From Paenibacillus mesophilus (GTDB lineage: Bacteria > Bacillota > Bacilli > Paenibacillales > NBRC-103111), in the NCBI RefSeq assembly GCF_005938385.1, contig NZ_VCRA01000004.1:250206-314205 (forward strand): a stretch of 64,000 bases of DNA. Reading direction: 5' to 3'. The stretch's first letter is position 1; the number at the start of each line of letters is the position of its first letter. The notes under the pieces are model-generated. The model searched no databases. It saw only the letters and a program-made list of their open reading frames with translations, and was not told the origin of the DNA. The position numbers were made by a program, and so were the translations under genes. Positions 53,231 to 61,159 of the stretch are shown here, piece by piece.

Positions 53231-55738
53231 CTATTTCCCCCTAGTTATGCTACCAAATAATAAAACTTTTATTATTGTTTTTACCCGATGTTTTTTCACT
53301 TGAGCCATCAAATCTGTATGCTTATTAAGAGTATATAATAGTTCATTTTGTGTATTTTGTAGCTCTGTCTGTGTTTTATGAAACTGATTTTGTGTAGCTA
53401 ACAGTTCATTCTGTGTAGCATCAAGTTGTTTCTGAGTATTTTGCAGTTCATCTTGCATAACTAGGAGTTCTTTCTGTGTATCTAGCAATTCCTTCTGTGC
53501 AGTATACAGTGCTTTTTGAATATTGCTAAATTCCTCCCTTATTGCTGTCATTTCCGTACTTAATGAAATAAATTGATCCGACTTTGCATCAAATTGTTCT
53601 TGAGTATGATTAGCTCTTTCTTGAATTTCTTTCACTTCGGTTAACAATTGTTGATTAGCAGATGCCAAATCTTTATTCTCTTGCAAATATAGACCAATTT
53701 CACGCTCGCGTTTATGATATCCTAATGTCCAATCCAATATTTTGCAAGAAAAATAAATCTTTAAATAAGTAGCATTTGAAAAATCACCAGTTAGTAGCAT
53801 TTGAGGATCAAATGTAAAGAATTCAAAACCTATATTCTCAATAAACCTTTCAGCATTTATTGCCTTGTAATCGATAAATGATCCATCAGTTTCAATCTTT
53901 TGTATCTTGATAATACAAGCATTTCCTTCAAGTGGGTCCCACCGAAGAACTTTTGCATTTTTTAACTTTTCTTGCGTAAAAGTAGCGGTAAATCCAATAT
54001 CCGAATAATCAGCTTGACATTTTTCGTGATCAACATCAGTAAAACCGCTTCCCAGATCATAGAACAAGGTACTATGCAGCACTCTCTCTTTCATTTGCTG
54101 CACTTCAGCCTGTTCAACATCGACAACAACTACATCCTTTGAAAGATTATGCAGGTCCTTTATACCTACGTACTTCTCTGCAAAATGGTTTTCCCAGTCT
54201 GTAAAACATTTTTCGGTATTTTCATCTATATCTATTAATGTATAGAGCATAGATTTCGTAAAAAAACTCGCCAAATCGTGATCGTCTACAAATTGCTTGA
54301 GCATACGCCACATTACAAACTCTTGTGGCACCTCACATGGAATATGCCACTCATAATCAATTACTTGATAACTATTATCAACAATGAAAATATTCCCTGT
54401 GATCATGTCGACATTAGAATTGTTGGCCCAACGAAGTTGACGTAGACTGATTGTTTCTCCAAAGATTTCTTTAAATTTCTCAGAATCAGGTTGTTTTTGT
54501 AAACTTTTATTAGTAAACATTGCATCGCGCACTTGGCTAATTTGAGTGTAAAAAGCATCTATATCTCCACTCCTGCATGTATGAAGCAGTGACTCCTCTA
54601 AGTTTTCTCCTTTGATATACGGAAATGAGAGGTGTCCTTCTCTTTCTTCCAGACCAAAATTGTTCTTTAACCAACCATCTGCATAATCAAATGCGCTAAA
54701 GCCTTTCATCTTTTTTAAGTGTTTAACTGCCTGTGGGCACAGTACTTGTTTGTGAACCTTTACTCTATATTCGTCAAAATAGGTGCAGATGCGAAAGTTT
54801 TCATTTCGATTCGCGCTAATTTTGACATAAGCCATTTCAGCCGGAACTTCATCAGGAGTTCCTGCGATCTCAACTAAAAATGAGTTTGAGAAATGCTCCA
54901 TTACACCATTCTTCATTAGAGATTGATAAACATGTCTTTCCTCGAAAAGCATAGTTCTCGACATATCCATTGGATAATTAGGAACCGTTGGTACCATGTC
55001 ACAAACAGTAGAGTCGGTGAAAATTTCTGTTGGGAATTTATAATCCGGATAGGGATAAAAGAACTTTATTGGATGTAGTTTAGCTTTTATTATTTCTTCT
55101 GAAAGTTCTGCTTTAGAAAAAGTTCTCACTTTTTCTCCATTAACATAGCCATTAATACCAGAAAAATATTTACCCGTATGATCTTCTTTTGCACCGGAAA
55201 AATATTTTAATCCAAGCCTATTTTCTATAGCTAACAGTATCCGACCATTAGGGTTCAAATGTTCTGCTGAAATCCTTAGGAAATCCTCATAGGGGCTATT
55301 ACTTTGAATCATGTAAGCGGCATATTCCAAAACACCATTTACAATGACATAGTCAAATTTCCATTCTGAAGGAATACGTTGAAAGTCACAAACTACAATT
55401 TCTAGATTTTGATGCTGCTTATGGCGTTCATAATTAACATTTGCCCTTCTCTTTGTTAACTCAACCGCAACAACTTTACTCGCTCGTTCACACAGCAGAC
55501 CTGTTAGTGCACCACAACCAGCACCAATTTCCAATATTGTGCAGTTTTCTTTGAACGGAAACCAGTTTAGAATGTTATGCCGAAGATGGGACATATGATA
55601 AACAACAGGCCATCTTCCATCTTGATACCAATCGTCTTTAGCACTTTTAGCATATTCAAGCAATTCAAGTTCAATGTCGCCGTCGGTGTATACATCTTCA
55701 GCACTTGGCTCATAGTAATCGAGATTAAGGCGTGCCAT
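53231..55738 (-). CDS. methyltransferase-kinase-coiled-coil protein, WbdD-like chain terminator/ruler
   Basis: An 835-residue protein with a GGAGGAGGAG site. Domains in order: a SAM methyltransferase (~1-250) with motif I ILEIGAGCGALT at 68-79 and EYA near 140; a kinase-like domain (~290-485) with a hinge-like LSFPYIKGENLEE (370-382), catalytic D444 and N449 (NVDMITGNIF), and the metal aspartate D461 (VIDYEW); a beta-rich region (~545-670); and a long coiled coil (~680-815) made of ~10 heptads (TQNELLA, TQKELLV, TQNELLY). The same order is known from WbdD of E. coli O8/O9a, which caps the O-chain with methyl/phosphate and measures its length by the coiled coil. Placed beside the ABC exporter genes, as wbdD is. 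The role in this host is inference. Confidence 0.82.
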   Translation of the reverse strand: MARLNLDYYEPSAEDVYTDGDIELELLEYAKSAKDDWYQDGRWPVVYHMSHLRHNILNWFPFKENCTILEIGAGCGALTGLLCERASKVVAVELTKRRANVNYERHKQHQNLEIVVCDFQRIPSEWKFDYVIVNGVLEYAAYMIQSNSPYEDFLRISAEHLNPNGRILLAIENRLGLKYFSGAKEDHTGKYFSGINGYVNGEKVRTFSKAELSEEIIKAKLHPIKFFYPYPDYKFPTEIFTDSTVCDMVPTVPNYPMDMSRTMLFEERHVYQSLMKNGVMEHFSNSFLVEIAGTPDEVPAEMAYVKISANRNENFRICTYFDEYRVKVHKQVLCPQAVKHLKKMKGFSAFDYADGWLKNNFGLEEREGHLSFPYIKGENLEESLLHTCRSGDIDAFYTQISQVRDAMFTNKSLQKQPDSEKFKEIFGETISLRQLRWANNSNVDMITGNIFIVDNSYQVIDYEWHIPCEVPQEFVMWRMLKQFVDDHDLASFFTKSMLYTLIDIDENTEKCFTDWENHFAEKYVGIKDLHNLSKDVVVVDVEQAEVQQMKERVLHSTLFYDLGSGFTDVDHEKCQADYSDIGFTATFTQEKLKNAKVLRWDPLEGNACIIKIQKIETDGSFIDYKAINAERFIENIGFEFFTFDPQMLLTGDFSNATYLKIYFSCKILDWTLGYHKREREIGLYLQENKDLASANQQLLTEVKEIQERANHTQEQFDAKSDQFISLSTEMTAIREEFSNIQKALYTAQKELLDTQKELLVMQDELQNTQKQLDATQNELLATQNQFHKTQTELQNTQNELLYTLNKHTDLMAQVKKHRVKTIIKVLLFGSITRGK
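53321..53530 (-). repeat. about ten 21-bp heptad repeats coding for the coiled coil
   Basis: On the minus strand each unit codes for a seven-residue block of the form TQxELLx. The units are similar but not identical, so copy number could change by slippage without shifting the frame. Confidence 0.7.
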
Positions 55739-55788
55739 CTAACTCCTCCTCCTAACTTGTTAAAAATCAAACCAACGTCAGCACGGGT

Positions 55789-57441
55789 TTATCCCATTTT
55801 ACGTCTTTTAAGAGAGGACTCGTCGGGTTTACCAATATCATAATGAACTTGAAGATCAGTGATAATGTCATTGACTACTTTAAATGATTTTATAGAAGAA
55901 TGTGAATCAATTTCCGTCAAAAATATCCTATCGTCGAGGAACGAAATATTATAGGGAACTCCGGTAAGTGATAATTGATCATTCAAATCTTCATAATTAT
56001 TATTTTGTAACTCATTCAAATCCTTTGTTCTAACTAATTTGGGTGTTATATCTCCAGCACCATTTTGATAGACACTTAGATAATAATAAGATCCGATCTT
56101 AGCAATATCGTTCATACCTTGTAATTCAAAAGGAACGATAAATTCTTCAATCAAATCAAAAGTCAGATCTGAAGCTTGTGCCGCAATTATTTTACCTGGA
56201 CCAGAAACAAAATAAATCTTTTCATCGATGAAACTGATTGCTCTAACATATGCCGTTTTTAAGTAATCTAGTTTTATAATCTTTTCAACGATAACTTCAT
56301 TGCCCTTATTTTTTAACGTAAAAACTTGTTGTGAAGACGCAGCAATGCCGAAAAATCTTTTATTTTTCAAATCATAGATTATCTTATTAGGTTGACTTCC
56401 TATATTCCCAATTGATTGAGTTTCTACAAAAGATGTACCCTTTCTTCGCAATACTTTTACTCTATCATACTTAGTATCCTCAACTAAAAACACTTCGCCG
56501 TCACTTGCAATCGAATGCGGGTTACTAAAGCTTCCAGCAAGTGTTTTCCATTTTTTAATAGGGTCAATTAAATTTTCATTATAAATCACACGATGATGCC
56601 AACAATCAACAATAAAATAATCGTTATTGTATTTTGCAATAAAAGTAGGTGAATATAACTTTTCTCGGTAAATTAATGGATTTATCGGATCTGGATCGCT
56701 TTTGCCACCCTTTGCATAACTTATATAAGCACTGCAGACCTCTTCCATATTTCCGATCATTTTTACTTCCCCATGATCCAACCAAATTACACGAGTACAT
56801 ATTTCACGAATTTGTTCGATACTGTGAGAAACTAAAATAACTGTAGCTCCGCCGTTTATTAATTCCCGCATTCTTGAAGCGCTTTTTTGTTGAAATTGAG
56901 CATCACCGACCGAAAGAATCTCGTCAACAATTAAAACATCAGGATTCACGAGAGTTGCAATAGAGAACGCTAACCGAGCTGTCATACCAGAAGAAAAATT
57001 CCGAATCGGAACATCCATAAATTCTTGCAATTCCGAGAAATCGACAATTTCATCATATTTCTCGGTTAGGTACTGTTTGGAGTATCCTAGCACAGCACCA
57101 TTAAGATATATATTCTCTTTGGCCGATAAATCCATATCAAAGCCTGCACCTAACTCCAACAGTGGTGCAATATTACCATCCACTTTCACCCTACCCTGTG
57201 TAGGAGTTAATATTCCTGATACAATTTTAAGCATTGTGCTCTTGCCAGCACCATTACCACCTATGATGCCGACAACTTCACCTTTTTTTATCGAAAACGA
57301 GATATCTTTAAGCGCGGTAAATTCTTTATACTGAAGTTTACCTGCAATTTTTTTAAGCAAGTATTCCTTGAGGCTCATAATACGATCATTCGCCATACGA
57401 AACTTCATAGATACATTATTTAATTCAATCAATAGAATCAT
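55789..57441 (-). CDS. polysaccharide ABC exporter ATPase (Wzt/TagH-like) with C-terminal beta-propeller-like domain
   Basis: A 550-residue protein. The N-terminal ~245 residues are a Wzt/TagH-type ATPase: Walker A GGNGAGKST (61-69), signature NFSSGM (148-153), Walker B VLIVDE (169-174), H-loop LVSHS. After ~255 comes a ~290-residue domain with repeated blade-like stretches (NPHSIASDGEVFLVEDTKYD, QPNKIIYDLKNKRFFGIAAS, GMNDIAKIGSYYYLSVYQNG, VPYNISFLDDRIFLTEIDSH), which looks like an NHL/beta-propeller. In E. coli O9a the Wzt C-terminal domain is an immunoglobulin-like fold that recognises the methyl cap; here the position is taken by a different fold. The start ATG is very close to its AGGGAGA site; the TTG at 57432 is an alternative. 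Confidence 0.88.
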   Translation of the reverse strand: MILLIELNNVSMKFRMANDRIMSLKEYLLKKIAGKLQYKEFTALKDISFSIKKGEVVGIIGGNGAGKSTMLKIVSGILTPTQGRVKVDGNIAPLLELGAGFDMDLSAKENIYLNGAVLGYSKQYLTEKYDEIVDFSELQEFMDVPIRNFSSGMTARLAFSIATLVNPDVLIVDEILSVGDAQFQQKSASRMRELINGGATVILVSHSIEQIREICTRVIWLDHGEVKMIGNMEEVCSAYISYAKGGKSDPDPINPLIYREKLYSPTFIAKYNNDYFIVDCWHHRVIYNENLIDPIKKWKTLAGSFSNPHSIASDGEVFLVEDTKYDRVKVLRRKGTSFVETQSIGNIGSQPNKIIYDLKNKRFFGIAASSQQVFTLKNKGNEVIVEKIIKLDYLKTAYVRAISFIDEKIYFVSGPGKIIAAQASDLTFDLIEEFIVPFELQGMNDIAKIGSYYYLSVYQNGAGDITPKLVRTKDLNELQNNNYEDLNDQLSLTGVPYNISFLDDRIFLTEIDSHSSIKSFKVVNDIITDLQVHYDIGKPDESSLKRRKMG

Positions 57442-57446
57442 TCTCC

Positions 57447-58226
57447 CTACAAACTCAGAATAAATTTGTTTTGGCTTCGTTTAAATACAAATACCCCAAT
57501 AGCAAGCGATATGAGCGCAATTAAACCACAAAACACCCAAGCCTTTAAAACCGGAATGCCTTGATATAAAATAATAAAGCGAAAAAATCTAATAAAATGA
57601 TACATCGGATTAAATTTCATAACAGTCATCATATATGATGGAAGGATACTTTCTGGATAAAATATTGGCGTTAAATAAGTCCAAATTGTTAACCCAATGC
57701 TATACAAAAATTGCGTGTCTCGAAAAAAGACCATCAGCGAAGATAAGATTAACGATATCCCCATAATAAAAACAAAAAGACAAACAATTGCATACACAAT
57801 CGCAATGTGAGCAAGAGTGATATGCATACCGCTAAAAATTATTACTAAATAAAGCGCCACTAAGGAGAACAAAAAATTAACACCACTCGATAAAACTCGA
57901 GAAAAAGGATATATATACTTCGGGATGTAAACCTTGTTTATAAGCGATGCATTTTGAATAATACAGGTCATGGATTGAACAGTCGCATCAGCCATATAGT
58001 TGAACATAACAATGCCGCTCAATAAATACACAGAATAATTTGGAATGTCAAAACGAAATAGCGTAGAAAATACCAAATACTGTACTACCATTATTAGGAG
58101 CGGATTTAAAAGACTCCAAAAAATCCCTAATACTGATCTCCTATATTTTGTTTTAAAATCTCTTTTTATTAATTGAGAGAGAAGAAAACTATACTTGTAT
58201 TGAAAAAATTTTTTTCTATTAATCAT
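57447..58226 (-). CDS. polysaccharide ABC exporter permease (Wzm/TagG-like)
   Basis: A 259-residue ABC2-type membrane protein with six TM segments. Family marks: the basic N-terminus YSFLLSQLIKRDFKTKYRRS followed by LGIFWSLLNPLLIMVVQYLV, and the C-terminal MKFNPMYHFIRFFR. With the ATPase downstream (6-base gap) it exports the finished lipid-linked glycan. First gene of the long minus-strand unit. Confidence 0.93.
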   Translation of the reverse strand: MINRKKFFQYKYSFLLSQLIKRDFKTKYRRSVLGIFWSLLNPLLIMVVQYLVFSTLFRFDIPNYSVYLLSGIVMFNYMADATVQSMTCIIQNASLINKVYIPKYIYPFSRVLSSGVNFLFSLVALYLVIIFSGMHITLAHIAIVYAIVCLFVFIMGISLILSSLMVFFRDTQFLYSIGLTIWTYLTPIFYPESILPSYMMTVMKFNPMYHFIRFFRFIILYQGIPVLKAWVFCGLIALISLAIGVFVFKRSQNKFILSL

Positions 58227-58531
58227 GTATAAACCTCACATTTTTTGTGTAATGTTCTTTTAACTTTAATGAATATATCCTGTATTTACATATAAGCTCG
58301 CCCTCCATCGTATAAGTAAGACATTCGTATCTTGACGAATCATGTCAAAAGCTATTCTATCAAACTTGCATTACAAATACTACCTCATAAATTATGAGAC
58401 TAAACCATCAACTTTCAAAGTATTGACATAGGCTTGGCGACTTTTCTTTACTATCTCCTTTAATAACCTGCAAAGGTTTGATAATATTATTGTCATAAAT
58501 AAAGGAGAAGAAACGAGGTTATCATACAAGT
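58227..58531. other. divergent promoter region between the ABC permease and ligase genes
   Basis: 305 AT-rich bases holding promoters in both directions. TTGACA occurs on the plus strand at 58423-58428 and on the minus strand at 58348-58343, but no well-spaced -10 could be assigned to either. An AAAGGAG lies at 58500, 25 bases before the ligase ATG. No gene seen. Confidence 0.4.
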
Positions 58532-61015
58532 ATGAGGAAACAAGTATATGGCAAAAGCAAAAGTCCCAAAACAAATTTGGCGCTTTCCGAAACAACTTCG
58601 ATGATTTATTGGCTGATTTTATTTTTTGTCGTATTCTTCTTGTTCTTTGCAGCATTTCAAACTGCCTTATTTAACGGCGAATCGAACCAAGCTTATGTAG
58701 TCAATTCTTTTGAACGACCCATTATTACGGCGGTTTTATGGTGTTCTCTTATATTGATGCTAGCTGCAGTTTTCTTTTATCAACGATGGAATTTAATAAA
58801 TCGATCCGACTTGCTATCTTTATTGGTCTGGTTGATTCCATTGGCATATGTACTGTCTTCATTCTCTGCCGCCTCCGCTCATTTATCAATCAAGATGGTA
58901 CTGCTGCAGGTGCTGTATGCAACATTTTTTGTCTTAGGCATTTATTTGACCAAAAATCCTCTTGGCAATATTATTGTAATTAATTCCATCATGTTTTGCG
59001 GTTATGTTGTAGTAATTTATGGCATGCTGAACTTGCTGGGAAATGCTTACTCCAGAGACGGAGTAATGCTGACCGATCAGGGACTAAGGTTGACCTCGGT
59101 TTTTCAATACGCCAATGCATATGCCGCTTTTTTGATGGCCTTGCTATTTGCCAGTCTTTATTTACTGGTCAATTCGCGAACCTGGTATTCCATCTTACTT
59201 CATAGCGTAATGATGATGCCGATTCTACTCTCGTTCTTTCTTACGCTGTCTCGTGGTGGACTAGTGCTGCTGCCAGTTATTTTACTGCTTGTTCTGCCTT
59301 TTATTTCTCTAAAGAAACAGCTTTTGTTTCTCATGTATTTATTTTGGGCTACTATAACTTCATTAGCTATAACTGATAAGATGGACACCCTTGGAAATGA
59401 TATTGTAAAAAGAGTGTTGGCAACCCGCACACCAACTGGAGTCGTAACTCTTCTAGGCTTATCCGATCCAAAAGTTTTAGAGGGATGGGCATATTTTCTA
59501 TTTGCAACTTTAGGTTCGGCAGCAATCTTGGTTCTTGCACACAAATTTCTAGGTACTCGTTTTCTTGACAAGTCGATGACATGGCTGTCTTTCAAGTACT
59601 CGCCGTTTGTTTTACCTTTACTTGCTCTTATATTCGGTTTAATAGGTTCTTATATTTTGCTCAGCGACTCACCAATTCGCAAAATGCTTCCAGATACGCT
59701 GGAACAGCGAATAAATAATATCAACTTCGAACAACACAGTGTATTGGAGAGGGCCACTTTTTATAAAGACGCGTTCAAGCTCATCAAGGATTATCCTATA
59801 CTTGGAGCAGGCGGTGGCGGTTGGGCTGCTTTGTATGAAAAGTACCAGAACAATCCTTATACGAGTCGGCAGGCGCATAACTTCTTTCTGCAGTTTTGGA
59901 TTGAAGTAGGGACTTTGGGAATTATAATTTTGGCAATCTTCTTGTTTTATATTTTCTATCAGTATATACGCAGCTATATAAAAGGAGACGAAACATTAAG
60001 GAATAGTAAATTTGTGTTTTATATAGTAACTGTTTCGCTGCTCATTCACAGCATTATTGATTTTGAAATGAGCTATGCTTTTATTGCAGCATTAGTTTAT
60101 CTTTGTTTGGGTGGCATGGCCTCCGGTATTACTTCCGAGGAGCTGTCGTTTGCAAAACGCCCCCTCGTAACGAAATTACGCCTCGCGTATCCAATCGCAC
60201 TTGGCGCAGTCGCGATAATAGTTTTTATAGTATCGGCTGTTCAGTTTAGCGCCAACAACAAATATTCTATATCAATTAAAAATGCTGCTGCTCAAAAACC
60301 GTTACAGGACATTATGAACCCATTGAACGAAGCATTAAAGCTGAAGCCATATCATCCGGATTATGTGGCAACGAAGGTAGGATTCCTTACTCAATTGTAT
60401 AGCCAGAATAAAGACGAGAAGATGTATAACGAGGCCATTCAGTTACTTCAAGATATGAAACATAAGGAAACCAATAGCAAGACTTTATTCGGACAAGAGC
60501 TTCAACTATACACCATAAAAAACGATCAAACAAAGTTGATCGATCTTGTCGGTAAAGGACTGCAGCAATTCCCTTGGGACAATTCTTTGTATGAAAGATA
60601 TGCGGATCTGAACTTGGCCCTCTATGATCAAGCCAGAGCATCCAACAAAACTTTGGCCACCCAATATGCGAATAGAGTAATCGAGACTTATAATTCTGTC
60701 GCACAAAAGGTCAAGCATCTTGAAACATTGCCAAAGGGACAAATGCAGGGAGCCGCATTCAGCTTAACTCCGAATCTGTTATCAGCAACGGCACAAGTAT
60801 ATTTTACACTTGGAGAGTTCGGCGCTGCGGAAAACGTGCTAAAAGGATCCATAGGCGGTAATCTCGATGATGCCAAAAACCAGTTGCTAGTCAGACTTTA
60901 CCTCGCCTCTATTATGAGGCAAGGAAAGTCCGATCAGGACCTATATAACAAACTTATTGCCAAAAATGCCAATGAAAGGGCCGAAATCGACAAAATGCTT
61001 AAAGCCGCGCTATAA
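58532..61015 (+). CDS. O-antigen ligase-like oligosaccharyltransferase with TPR tail (WsfB-like)
   Basis: An 827-residue protein with ~12-13 TM segments to about residue 570, including the Wzy_C/WaaL domain: LTLSRGGLVLLPVILLLVLP, and the large outer loop ending in GAGGGGWAALYEKYQ and SRQAHNFFLQFWIEVG, where the conserved RxxxHN region of ligases sits. The C-terminal ~240 residues form TPR-like helical repeats (ALKLKPYHPDYVA, KGLQQFPWDNSLYERYADLN). In Paenibacillus alvei and Geobacillus, WsfB of this type moves the finished glycan to the S-layer protein. It lies directly upstream of the SLH-protein gene. The start ATG has a weak, distant site (GAGG, 14 bases); a later start is possible. Confidence 0.88.
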   Translation: MRKQVYGKSKSPKTNLALSETTSMIYWLILFFVVFFLFFAAFQTALFNGESNQAYVVNSFERPIITAVLWCSLILMLAAVFFYQRWNLINRSDLLSLLVWLIPLAYVLSSFSAASAHLSIKMVLLQVLYATFFVLGIYLTKNPLGNIIVINSIMFCGYVVVIYGMLNLLGNAYSRDGVMLTDQGLRLTSVFQYANAYAAFLMALLFASLYLLVNSRTWYSILLHSVMMMPILLSFFLTLSRGGLVLLPVILLLVLPFISLKKQLLFLMYLFWATITSLAITDKMDTLGNDIVKRVLATRTPTGVVTLLGLSDPKVLEGWAYFLFATLGSAAILVLAHKFLGTRFLDKSMTWLSFKYSPFVLPLLALIFGLIGSYILLSDSPIRKMLPDTLEQRINNINFEQHSVLERATFYKDAFKLIKDYPILGAGGGGWAALYEKYQNNPYTSRQAHNFFLQFWIEVGTLGIIILAIFLFYIFYQYIRSYIKGDETLRNSKFVFYIVTVSLLIHSIIDFEMSYAFIAALVYLCLGGMASGITSEELSFAKRPLVTKLRLAYPIALGAVAIIVFIVSAVQFSANNKYSISIKNAAAQKPLQDIMNPLNEALKLKPYHPDYVATKVGFLTQLYSQNKDEKMYNEAIQLLQDMKHKETNSKTLFGQELQLYTIKNDQTKLIDLVGKGLQQFPWDNSLYERYADLNLALYDQARASNKTLATQYANRVIETYNSVAQKVKHLETLPKGQMQGAAFSLTPNLLSATAQVYFTLGEFGAAENVLKGSIGGNLDDAKNQLLVRLYLASIMRQGKSDQDLYNKLIAKNANERAEIDKMLKAAL

Positions 61016-61036
61016 TGCGCGGCTTTTCGTTTTTTT
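61001..61036 (+). terminator. terminator of the ligase gene
   Basis: aaagccgcgc / gcgcggcttt arms with a TATAAT loop, overlapping the stop codon and followed by a long T-run. Confidence 0.92.
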
Positions 61037-61049
61037 CATATAATAGTTA

Positions 61050-61078
61050 TTTTCAAATCTTCTTCCATCCAGTACAAT
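61050..61078 (+). promoter_or_regulatory. promoter of the S-layer-type gene
   Basis: TTTTCA (-35, 61050-61055) and TACAAT (-10, 61073-61078) with a 17-base spacer, just beyond the preceding terminator. Transcription would start close to 61085. Confidence 0.6.
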
Positions 61079-61159
61079 AGATTAGCAGAGGAGGTGAAAC
61101 CTACAATTATGGTTCCACAACATTCAACTAAAAATAATCAGGAAAGGAGGAGAATACAT

